8,276 bases of DNA from Deltaproteobacteria bacterium (GTDB taxonomy: Bacteria; Desulfobacterota; Binatia; Binatales; Binataceae): contig JAJYMR010000207.1 in the NCBI GenBank assembly GCA_021786815.1, forward strand, positions 1-8,276, given 5' to 3'. Below, one piece after another: positions 1 through 6,698 of the stretch (positions are counted from its first letter, which is position 1; each line of letters opens with the position of its first letter). Both the position numbers and the translations under genes were made by a program. The notes beneath the pieces were generated by a model. That model ran no database searches and was not told the DNA's origin. It saw nothing but the letters and a program-made list of their open reading frames with translations.

Positions 1-619
<619 letters not shown>

Positions 620-632
620 AGCTCATTATCAT

Positions 633-670
633 CATCGGCCCGGGCATGGCTAAGACGCCCGAAACCGATG
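633..670 (-). other. Stem-loop in the 16S leader next to the mature 5' end
   Basis: An imperfect inverted repeat sits about 14 nt upstream of the inferred 16S 5' end. On the minus strand CATCGG (670-665) pairs with CCGATG (638-633). CGGGC (661-657) pairs with GCCCG (645-641). A 3x2-nt internal loop separates the two stems, and an 11-nt loop closes the structure. Precursor rRNA leaders commonly form helices that guide nuclease processing. This hairpin closes on itself, so it is distinct from the long helix formed with sequence downstream of 16S, which is outside the window. The structure is seen in sequence; its role is inference. Confidence 0.45.
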
Positions 671-703
671 GGATCGACCGCTAATTCAAAGAAACTCGGA
701 CGG

Positions 704-724
704 ACTCAAGATCTACTCAAGATC
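704..724. repeat. Short tandem repeat in the rRNA leader
   Basis: The 10-nt unit ACTCAAGATC occurs twice (704-713 and 715-724) with one base between copies, giving an 11-nt period close to one DNA helical turn. It lies inside the transcribed 16S leader, between the boxA-like element and the stem-loop next to the mature end. No function can be assigned. Confidence 0.5.
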
Positions 725-760
725 CCCCGCCGCCCGATTAAAGGCATGCACTACTATTCA

Positions 761-791
761 GTTTTCAAAGACCAGCCCCGTTTTCAGGGGC
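761..791 (-). promoter_or_regulatory. boxB-like hairpin plus boxA-like antitermination signal of the rrn leader
   Basis: Reading leftward, a hairpin with stem GCCCC/GGGGC and a 7-nt loop (791-775) comes right after the expected transcript start. It is followed by GGTCTTTGAAAAC (773-761). The latter resembles the boxA core of rRNA leaders (E. coli TGCTCTTTAACA), which binds NusB/NusE and lets polymerase resist Rho-dependent termination. The order hairpin then boxA matches the boxB-boxA order of known rrn leaders. The elements are seen directly; antitermination function is inferred from position and similarity. Confidence 0.6.
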
Positions 792-792
792 G

Positions 793-847
793 AAGGAGAA
801 AGGTACCGCAGCGGGTTGACACTGTCAACTAGGCGTCTTTTCTCCTT
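793..847. repeat. Inverted repeats around the rRNA promoter
   Basis: A 13-bp perfect palindrome, TTGACACTGTCAA (816-828), covers the -35 box. Around it a 9-nt inverted repeat, AAGGAGAAA (793-801) and TTTCTCCTT (839-847), is centred about 2 nt away from the palindrome centre. The left arm covers the start of the -10 box and the predicted transcription start. The palindrome could be a regulator-binding site or could arise by chance from the TTGACA hexamer; the sequence cannot decide. Confidence 0.5.
800..828 (-). promoter_or_regulatory. Main rRNA promoter (sigma-70 type)
   Basis: On the minus strand a perfect -35 box TTGACA (828-823) is followed by exactly 17 nt and a -10 box TACCTT (805-800). 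Transcription would start at about 793, just before the boxB-like hairpin and roughly 175 nt before mature 16S. The -35 box forms half of a perfect palindrome, TTGACACTGTCAA (816-828). This is the best promoter in the region and is correctly placed for the 16S gene. Confidence 0.75.
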
Positions 848-857
848 GGAAAAGCGA

Positions 858-875
858 CTTACCGGGACCGGTAAG
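858..875. promoter_or_regulatory. Near-perfect dyad upstream of the main rRNA promoter, candidate operator
   Basis: CTTACCGG and CCGGTAAG form 8-nt arms around a 2-nt centre (GA). The dyad lies 30 nt upstream of the -35 box of the main rRNA promoter and 24 nt downstream of the -10 of the second candidate promoter. That fits a binding site for a dimeric regulator, or a small hairpin in a transcript from the upstream promoter. No known regulator motif is recognised. Confidence 0.4.
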
Positions 876-898
876 CCAAGGGCTGCTAACCCAATTCA

Positions 899-927
899 AA
901 TATAACCACAAAGAACAAGCCGCGCAA
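899..927 (-). promoter_or_regulatory. Possible second rRNA promoter upstream
   Basis: On the minus strand TTGCGC (927-922) and TATATT (904-899) are spaced by 17 nt. The -10 is good and the -35 is moderate. The site is the most AT-rich part of the region and about 100 nt upstream of the stronger promoter, like the tandem P1/P2 promoters of many rrn operons. This is inference from consensus matching only. Confidence 0.4.
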
Positions 928-954
928 CGAACCACCCCTCGAAGCCCGAAACTC

Positions 955-1011
955 AGCCTTCGGAGGGCCGGTCCCATGTGCGGCGTCTTGTTAATTTAGC
1001 CTTCGGCGGGC
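955..1011. repeat. Pair of short direct repeats beyond the MFS gene
   Basis: AGCCTTCGGAGGGC (955-968) and AGCCTTCGGCGGGC (998-1011) match at 13 of 14 positions, 43 nt apart, between the MFS stop codon and the rRNA promoters. Each contains a small CCTTCGG-type fold-back. Neither makes a convincing intrinsic terminator because no U-tract follows on the minus strand. Confidence 0.4.
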
Positions 1012-1013
1012 GC

Positions 1014-2303
1014 TCAGGCAAGCCTGCGCCTGATTGCACCCGGCTCAGCGCAAAGAAAATATCCCGCCGCCGCGATCGTGAACATCCCCGCGACGACAAA
1101 CACCGTCCCATATCCCGCGTATTCGCCGACCATCCCAAGCACGTACGGCCCCGCCATCGCACCGAGATCGAACAGCGAGGTGTAGATCGTCGACGAGCGC
1201 GCCATCGCGTTCTCCGCCGTGCGCGAGATAACCAATCCGCTCAGCGCGGGGTACAGATATCCGTGCCCGACACCCCCAAAAAAAGCCGCCAGATCGAGCA
1301 TTCCGGCATGCCCGGTGGCGGCCACCAGCCCCAGTCCCACGCCAAGCGTCACGAGCGACGGAACGATCATTCGCCCAAGCCCGATCCTGTCGATAACGCG
1401 CCCGGTTGCAAGCCGCGCGGCGACCGCCGTCACGCTGTAGATCGCGAAGTACACGGCGACATCGCGAATCCCTCTGGCGTAGGCGATTGGCGCAAGAAAA
1501 CTTCCCCGCGACGAGATCGCGAGCGAGAACAGAAGCGTCACGATCCAGAGCGGCCTGAGCCTGCGATCGGCCAGCATCGCGCCGTAGCCGACCACCGCGT
1601 TGTTTTCATCGCCCGCCGCGCTTTGCGCCAGCCGCCCGTCGTTGGGCAGAGTCGAGGTTGTGAACGCGCTGATTGCAACCAGGGCCACCGACGCAAGGAA
1701 AAATCCCTCGAACCCTGTGTGCCGTATCAGCATCTCGCCGAGGAACGGGCCAAACACCGCGGACCCCATCCCGCACAGGCTGAAGATAGACATGCCCTCG
1801 CCTTGGCGGCCCTCGGGCAGGATGTCGTACACCATCGCGAACAGCGCGACCCGCGCGGTGCCTTCAATCGCTCCGTGCACCATTCGCACCGTGTAGATCG
1901 ACCATCCAAGGCCTTTGATTGGCAGGTACAGCGCGATAGCAAACGCGTCGAGCACAAGGCACCAGAGAGCGGTCCACTTGCGACCGCGTCTGTCGATCGC
2001 GAAACCGGCGCCCGGACGCGCGAGCAGCGCCGCCAGCGATCCGGTTCCCACGATTGCGCCGATCGCAGTTGCGCCGCCGCCGAGTTCGACAACGAACAGT
2101 GGAAAAAGAACGAACAGGTTGGCGGCCGAGTTGAGCGCGAAGCTAGCCGCGAATACGGTCCAGAAATTACGCCCGTAAGCGGGCCGTGGCCGCGTGACGG
2201 CCGAGCCTTCTCCGGTTGCCCGGGCTGCCCGCTCCGACTTCTCCACCGCCTCTCCGCTCATCGCGCAACGCGCCTCCCGCGCCTGCCGCGCGCTTTCCCG
2301 CAT
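1014..2303 (-). CDS. Major facilitator superfamily (MFS) transporter
   Basis: The 429-residue product is a typical 12-helix MFS permease of the inner membrane. Residues 1-46 are polar and then hydrophobic segments fill most of 47-418. The loop after the second helix carries MFS motif A (G100, D104, R105, G107, R108, K109). A degenerate copy after the eighth helix (G301, D305, R306, G308) marks the second six-helix half. GPFLG at 185-189, near the fifth helix, resembles motif C of drug/proton antiporters, so an efflux carrier is plausible. The substrate cannot be named. The start is uncertain: Met1 at 2303 has AGGGG about 8 nt upstream. Met15 (at 2261) has GGGAGG about 11 nt upstream and would remove a charged, unconserved-looking lead. 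The gene lies 122 nt after the RskA-like gene on the same strand and ends just before the rRNA promoter region. No clear terminator was seen after its stop. Confidence 0.9.
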   Translation of the reverse strand: MRESARQAREARCAMSGEAVEKSERAARATGEGSAVTRPRPAYGRNFWTVFAASFALNSAANLFVLFPLFVVELGGGATAIGAIVGTGSLAALLARPGAGFAIDRRGRKWTALWCLVLDAFAIALYLPIKGLGWSIYTVRMVHGAIEGTARVALFAMVYDILPEGRQGEGMSIFSLCGMGSAVFGPFLGEMLIRHTGFEGFFLASVALVAISAFTTSTLPNDGRLAQSAAGDENNAVVGYGAMLADRRLRPLWIVTLLFSLAISSRGSFLAPIAYARGIRDVAVYFAIYSVTAVAARLATGRVIDRIGLGRMIVPSLVTLGVGLGLVAATGHAGMLDLAAFFGGVGHGYLYPALSGLVISRTAENAMARSSTIYTSLFDLGAMAGPYVLGMVGEYAGYGTVFVVAGMFTIAAAGYFLCAEPGAIRRRLA

Positions 2304-2425
2304 CGAGCGGGCCCCTGTCCCAGGCGCCGGCCGGTTTTCGTGGACGAGAGTTCAGAATAGTTGTCTCGCCCGGCGGATAGAAGGGTGCTGCGGCGAGCTT
2401 CGCAGCCAATGCCGCGCGCAGCGCT

Positions 2426-3103
2426 CTAGCGTGCGAGCCGCGCCTTGAGCACGGCGTTCCCGGTCACCGAGGCCGAGTCCTCGCCGGCATTGCCCACGGC
2501 GACCACACATTCAACCTTGTGCGCGTTTTGCGGCGGCGCACCGAGGTAAACGGTCGCCGTGCCGTTGGCTAGGGGGCTGAATTCGGCGGCCTTTGCGGAA
2601 GGCGCGCCTTTCGAAACCCACCACGCCTGATACGACTGCCCTGACGCTGGCTTTTCAAGCCCTCTTGCGATCAGCACCGCCCCCGACATCTCGTGGCTGA
2701 CGCTCAGAATCGCGGAGGCTTTGCTCGCGGGCGGCGACCCAGCCATCGTGAAAGACGCCACGTCCGGCGCGATCAGCACGCGCAGAATACGGCCCTGTTC
2801 GGAGAATTGCTTTCGCGCCTGGGCAAGGCGCGCCCGATTCAGCGCAAGTTCGCCCTCGAGCCTGCTGACATCCTTGCGCAGCAGGGCGATTCGATGGCCC
2901 ATATAGTGGGTGCGATGGATGAGTTCGCGCGAGATGTCCAGGGAGACAATCGCGCCCGCCAGTGCAAGCGCCACCGCCATCCCCGCGACTGCTTTCCAAA
3001 TTCCGGTGCGGTCGCGAGCGCTCCTGGCCGCCGGCAATCCGGCGAAGTCCCCCGCTGTCTGCTCCGAGGCGCCCGGTGTGGTTGCCGGCCCGCTTCCCTG
3101 CAT
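2426..3103 (-). CDS. Membrane protein with RskA-type anti-sigma C-terminal domain, no anti-sigma N-terminal domain
   Basis: From the chosen start this is 225 residues. A Pro/Ala/Gly-rich tail (1-34) is followed by one membrane helix (about 36-56) and a charged heptad-like stretch that may form a coiled coil (about 62-103). An extracytoplasmic domain (about 112-217) resembles the C-terminal domain of anti-sigma-K factor RskA, including SYQAWWVSKGAPSA (157-170), the beta-rich AEFSPL segment and a closing strand region. RskA proteins normally begin with a zinc-binding anti-sigma domain that holds an ECF sigma factor. Here no HxxxCxxC motif is present and no sigma gene is adjacent, so sigma control is doubtful. 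An in-frame ATG at 3220 would give 264 residues but lacks a ribosome binding site. The ATG at 3103 has GGGAG 9 nt upstream. A weak promoter (TTGCGG, 17 nt, TAGGCT; 3181-3153) lies before it. Confidence 0.75.
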   Translation of the reverse strand: MQGSGPATTPGASEQTAGDFAGLPAARSARDRTGIWKAVAGMAVALALAGAIVSLDISRELIHRTHYMGHRIALLRKDVSRLEGELALNRARLAQARKQFSEQGRILRVLIAPDVASFTMAGSPPASKASAILSVSHEMSGAVLIARGLEKPASGQSYQAWWVSKGAPSAKAAEFSPLANGTATVYLGAPPQNAHKVECVVAVGNAGEDSASVTGNAVLKARLAR

Positions 3104-3210
3104 CGTATTGCTGCTCCCGGCCGCTTTTTTCAATGGACTGCGACGACTCCGCAGCCTAAGCCCGGCTGGCACGAGCCGCAAGTTCCCCGTCGGCGGCCAT
3201 GTCTGCGTAT

Positions 3211-3238
3211 TTGAGCGCATGCGACTTTGGGATAGAAA
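3211..3238 (+). promoter_or_regulatory. Candidate promoter of the DAHP synthase gene
   Basis: TTGAGC (3211-3216) and TAGAAA (3233-3238) are spaced by 16 nt, within an AT-rich patch. Transcription would begin near 3245, only about 10 nt before the ATG at 3256. Such a short leader leaves no room for an attenuator or riboswitch. It also argues against the longer in-frame start at 3199, which would lie upstream of the promoter. The match is moderate (4 of 6 in each box). Confidence 0.4.
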
Positions 3239-3255
3239 ATAGTGGCTGTACGCCG

Positions 3256-4332
3256 ATGCAAAGAGTTCAGGACATCAACGTTCTCGCCGCCGAGCCTCTG
3301 GTAGCCCCGCGGGTCTTGAAGGAACGGCTGCCAGCCGACGACACGATCGTGAAGACCGTGATCGACGCCCGCGAAACCATCCGAAAGATCATCACGGGCG
3401 CCGATTCAAGGCTCCTGTGCGTGGTGGGCCCGTGTTCGATTCACGACCCGGCGGCGGCGCTGGATTACGCTGCGCGGTTGAGCCGGCTCAGGCAGGCGCT
3501 TGCCGAAGAGCTTTACGTCGTGATGCGAGTCTATTTCGAGAAGCCCCGCACGACGGTCGGATGGAAGGGGCTCATCAACGACCCGCACATGAACGACAGT
3601 TGCGATATCACCGAGGGCCTGCGAATCGCGCGCTCGCTGCTGCTCGAAATCAACCGGTTCGGCCTCCCTGCGGCAACCGAGACGCTCGACCCGATCACGC
3701 CCCAGTACATCGCCGACCTCGTTTCATGGTCGGCCATCGGCGCGCGAACGACCGAGTCGCAGACCCATCGCGAGATGGCGAGCGGGCTCTCGATGCCGGT
3801 CGGGTTCAAGAATTCCACCGAAGGCAATCTCCAGGTCGCGATCAACGCGATCCAGTCGGCCCGCCGTCCGCACAGTTTCCTCGGCATCAACCAGGATGGC
3901 CTAACCGCCATCATCCGCACCACCGGCAATCCCGACACGCACATCGTGCTGCGCGGCGGTCGCAAGCCGAACTATGACGCGCGAAGCATCTCCGAGTGCG
4001 TCGAACTTCTCAGCACCGCCGGGCTGGAGCCGCGCGTGATGGTTGACTGCTCGCACGCGCAGACCAACAAGGACTACCGCAAGCAGCCCGCGGTCTTCGG
4101 CGCGCTGGTCGATCAGATCCTCAACGGCAGCGGCGCGATAATGGGCGCGATGCTCGAGAGCAATATCGAGGCGGGAAATCAGCCGCTCGCCGACGACCTG
4201 AAGAAACTCAGGTACGGTGTCTCGATTACCGATCCGTGCATCGACTGGGCGACAACCGAGCGATGCCTTGACGAAGCGGCGCGGGCGCTCGCCTCAAGAC
4301 GCGCGGGGGCGCCCACCGCCCACGCTCGATAG
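3256..4332 (+). CDS. aroG: 3-deoxy-7-phosphoheptulonate (DAHP) synthase, class I AroF/AroG/AroH type
   Basis: The cytoplasmic enzyme condenses phosphoenolpyruvate with erythrose 4-phosphate to DAHP, the first step of the shikimate pathway to Phe, Tyr and Trp. The 358-residue product matches E. coli AroG (350) in length and residue order. Metal ligands are C60 in GPCSIHD, H267 in DCSHAQTNK, E301 in LESNIE and D326 in ITDPC. The substrate loop EKPRTTVGWKG spans 95-105. Counterparts of AroG inhibitor-site residues Pro150 and Ser180 are kept (P149, S179), so feedback inhibition by an aromatic amino acid is likely. The segment around 157-187 is closer to AroF than AroG, so the symbol denotes the family, not the isozyme. 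An in-frame ATG at 3199 would add 19 residues; I chose 3256 because it gives the family length and lies just after the candidate promoter. No strong Shine-Dalgarno is seen. The next gene follows after 68 nt. Confidence 0.95.
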   Translation: MQRVQDINVLAAEPLVAPRVLKERLPADDTIVKTVIDARETIRKIITGADSRLLCVVGPCSIHDPAAALDYAARLSRLRQALAEELYVVMRVYFEKPRTTVGWKGLINDPHMNDSCDITEGLRIARSLLLEINRFGLPAATETLDPITPQYIADLVSWSAIGARTTESQTHREMASGLSMPVGFKNSTEGNLQVAINAIQSARRPHSFLGINQDGLTAIIRTTGNPDTHIVLRGGRKPNYDARSISECVELLSTAGLEPRVMVDCSHAQTNKDYRKQPAVFGALVDQILNGSGAIMGAMLESNIEAGNQPLADDLKKLRYGVSITDPCIDWATTERCLDEAARALASRRAGAPTAHAR

Positions 4333-4400
4333 CCGCCACCTTTGGAACCTCACGCCAATGAACGAGAAGGCTGAAGACCCGCGCCAGAAGGCTACGAGCG

Positions 4401-6590
4401 ATGGAGTCTCGGGAAGCGTTGACGGACTTGCGTTCGACGGCCCGCGCGCGCGACAGGGCGGGCGTGTTCGCGTTGCTCGGCTATCTCCTGCTCTCGCTGG
4501 TTTTCTTCGGCCGGGGAATTTGTCCGCCCCATTTCTTCACGCGATTCAGTAGCGGCGGGCGCAACCGCGACCCGTCCTTGATGATGTGGGCGCTCAAGTG
4601 GTGGCCCTACGCGCTCACACATCGTCTTGACCCGTTTCTTTGCAAGATCATCTGGTCCCCATCGGGAGTAAACCTCGGCTGGGTGACGTCGATGCCGCTG
4701 ATTGCGCTGTGCGCATGGCCGCTCACGCACACGCTCGGTCCGGTGGGAGCTTTCAACGTGCTGTCGCTCCTGGCGCCGGCGCTGGCGGGATGGAGCGCGT
4801 TCCTTCTCGCGCGTCATTTTACGGCCCGTTACTGGCCTTCGATGCTCGCGGGATACATCTTTGGATTCTCGCCATACATGCTCGGCCACCTGTTCGGGCA
4901 GCTGTTTCTCTTGTACGTTTTTCCGGTTCCGCTGGCGGTTCTGCTTGTTGCGCTGTTCCTCCAGGAGCGGCTCTCAAGCCGGGTTTTCGTTCCGCTTGCC
5001 GCCGTTTTGCTGTTCGCGATGTTCGGCATTTCCCTCGAAATATTCGCGATTGCGGCCGTATTCGGCTCGGCCGCTCTCGCACTCGCGTATGCGGTCGGGC
5101 CGGATGCATGGAAATCGGGCGTCCGTCGCGTCCTCGCGCCGCTCGGCGCGAGCTATGGGCTGGCGATGGCGGCGGCCGCACCGTACCTCTATCATCTTTT
5201 CGCGTTCGGCTTTCCGCATGGCTCGCTCGCCTCGCCCAAGGAGTTCTCCTGCGATCTGGTGAACTTCCTGATACCGACACCGACCAATCTGCTCGGCGCA
5301 AACCCGCTCCTGGAGCGCGTCTCCTCGCACTTTCCCTTCCTTCCCGAGTCCGACGCCTACGTTGCGCTTCCGCTCGCCGCGATCGCGTTCTCGTACCTGC
5401 GCCCGCGCTGGAACACCGGCATCGGCAGGATGCTCGCGATCCTTCTCGGCGTGCTCCTGGTTTGTTCGCTTGGACCGCGCCTGCATGTGGCCGGACACAT
5501 GTTGTTGGCTATGCCGTGGGGGCTTTTCCATCATTTTCCACTGCTCAGAGACGCGCTGCCCGACCGGTTCATGCTTTTCGTGTTCCTGACACTGGCCGTG
5601 ACCGCGGCGTTGTGGATGAGCGACGATCGGCGCTCGCCCGCCATCCGGTTCGCCACAGCGGCCGCAGTCGTTGTTTTCATGCTTCCGAATCCGAGCGCGG
5701 GCTTCTGGACCAGGCCGGTGGATACGCCGGCATTTTTCTCCACCGGCCTTTATCGGAAATACCTGGCGAAGGATGAAACCGTCGTCATCCTGCCTTACGG
5801 CAATTTGGGCAACAGCATGCTCTGGCAGGCACAGACCGGGATGTATTTCCGCATGGCCGAGGGTCACACCGCCCCGACCGTGATTGACGATTTTCAGAAG
5901 TGGCCGATAGTCGACATGCTCGCTTCCCAGACGGCCATTCCCGACCCGGGCCCACAACTCAAGGCCTTTCTCGCGGCGCACAACGTGAGCGCGGTCATCG
6001 TTGCCGATACGCGTAATCGCGCACAGTGGGAACCTCTGCTGTCAACGCTCGGAACCAAGCCCGTCGAGGTTGGCGGGGTGCTTCTCTACCGGATTCCGCC
6101 AGCAGAACTCGCTCCCTACAGAAATACTCACGCGCTCGACTGGCAGATAGCGTTCAATCGCGCACGGTTTGAGCAACTTCTGATCGCTGCCGAGCGGTAC
6201 GTATCAAGCGGCCGTAACCTCTCCGGCCTCACTCCGTTTCGCGCCGAGAAACTCGGCTTACTACCTGCCAACTGGACGCTCGGAAAGGGGGTTTACGACT
6301 CCAATGGCCTATGGCTCGGCCCGTGGCGCGACGACGAAGTCAGCGTGGGAATCGTCGCCTCCTATGACGCAGTGACGCAAATAATCAAGGCATACGGTCC
6401 GTTTGCACTCGGCGTCTATTTCCCATATCCGAGACGGCTGAATGGCCGACCCGGGGGCGGTATCTTCATGCGCAAGCTGGTGATGGTCTTCGACCGGCAG
6501 GCACTCGCGCGCGCCGCAGCCGAAGCCGCCGTAAACGCCCGGGTCGAAGAACCGGCGGAAGGCAGTCGCTCCTTGCCTCCCAAATCCTGA
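4401..6590 (+). CDS. Polytopic membrane protein, putative GT-C-type glycosyltransferase
   Basis: The 729-residue product has a short cytoplasmic start, then roughly ten or more membrane helices between about 20 and 435, and a large soluble part (about 440-729). The first outer loop carries GGRNRDPS, with D57 placed where GT-C enzymes keep a catalytic acidic residue. It is followed by WALKWWPYAL and a WSPSGVNL segment (85-92). The stretch HHFPLLRDALPDRF (377-390) precedes a late helix; a similar Pro/Arg/Phe pattern recurs in this kind of protein. GT-C enzymes transfer sugars from polyprenyl-phosphate donors on the outer face of the membrane, so a role in glycolipid or cell-surface glycan assembly is likely. 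Donor and acceptor are unknown. The start is ATG at 4401, with AGAAGG about 9 nt upstream. It lies 68 nt downstream of the DAHP synthase stop with no terminator seen, so co-transcription is plausible. The C-terminal domain is not recognised. Confidence 0.75.
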   Translation: MESREALTDLRSTARARDRAGVFALLGYLLLSLVFFGRGICPPHFFTRFSSGGRNRDPSLMMWALKWWPYALTHRLDPFLCKIIWSPSGVNLGWVTSMPLIALCAWPLTHTLGPVGAFNVLSLLAPALAGWSAFLLARHFTARYWPSMLAGYIFGFSPYMLGHLFGQLFLLYVFPVPLAVLLVALFLQERLSSRVFVPLAAVLLFAMFGISLEIFAIAAVFGSAALALAYAVGPDAWKSGVRRVLAPLGASYGLAMAAAAPYLYHLFAFGFPHGSLASPKEFSCDLVNFLIPTPTNLLGANPLLERVSSHFPFLPESDAYVALPLAAIAFSYLRPRWNTGIGRMLAILLGVLLVCSLGPRLHVAGHMLLAMPWGLFHHFPLLRDALPDRFMLFVFLTLAVTAALWMSDDRRSPAIRFATAAAVVVFMLPNPSAGFWTRPVDTPAFFSTGLYRKYLAKDETVVILPYGNLGNSMLWQAQTGMYFRMAEGHTAPTVIDDFQKWPIVDMLASQTAIPDPGPQLKAFLAAHNVSAVIVADTRNRAQWEPLLSTLGTKPVEVGGVLLYRIPPAELAPYRNTHALDWQIAFNRARFEQLLIAAERYVSSGRNLSGLTPFRAEKLGLLPANWTLGKGVYDSNGLWLGPWRDDEVSVGIVASYDAVTQIIKAYGPFALGVYFPYPRRLNGRPGGGIFMRKLVMVFDRQALARAAAEAAVNARVEEPAEGSRSLPPKS

Positions 6591-6698
6591 ATGGCTTCTC
6601 TAGCCGGATGAACGTGGGGCCTCGAAAAGCCGGCGCAAGCCGACCTTTCGATAACGAACGCATGCAGCAGCTAGACGTGGCACCGGGCGGGGCGGGGT
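6591..6698 (+). other. Intergenic stretch with a small hairpin and a G-rich tract
   Basis: No gene was found between the two membrane-protein genes. The stretch holds an imperfect hairpin (6623-6650): outer stem CGAAA/TTTCG, a symmetrical 3x3 internal loop, and inner stem CGGC/GCCG closed by a GCAA tetraloop of the GNRA class. No T-run follows, so it is not a typical terminator. Downstream, GGGCGGGGCGGGG (6685-6697) lies right before the GTG start of the next gene. It must contain or replace the ribosome binding site. Confidence 0.4.

Noticed and set aside
978..2360. A long plus-strand reading frame (460 codons) opposite the MFS gene.
   Set aside because: Its product is Arg/His/Asp/Pro-rich with no recognisable domain. 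The minus-strand frame gives a clear MFS permease with motif A, so this is an antisense shadow of GC-rich DNA.
2167..2409. Minus-strand 80-codon frame between the RskA-like gene and the MFS gene.
   Set aside because: It overlaps the MFS start in another frame and has low-complexity Gly/Arg/Ala composition.
3199..3255. Longer N-terminus for the DAHP synthase from ATG 3199.
   Set aside because: The extra 19 residues exceed family length and the candidate promoter would lie inside them.
3104..3255. Riboswitch, T-box or attenuator before the DAHP synthase gene.
   Set aside because: The predicted leader is only about 10 nt, and no leader peptide rich in Phe, Tyr or Trp and no terminator hairpin is present.
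4358..4552. A possible small gene starting at ATG 4358 (MNEKAEDPRQ...).
   Set aside because: It has no convincing ribosome binding site, runs out of frame through the start of the GT-C-like gene, and shows no known domain. It might reflect a frameshift in the N-terminus, but the ATG at 4401 already gives a normal start before the first helix.
4640..5776. Plus-strand frame of 378 codons inside the first GT-C-like gene.
   Set aside because: It is Arg/Ala-rich, without helices or motifs, and lies wholly inside the larger gene whose frame encodes ordered membrane helices.
4974..5981. Minus-strand frame of 335 codons inside the same gene.
   Set aside because: The highly charged composition typical of the complement of membrane-protein codons marks it as a shadow.
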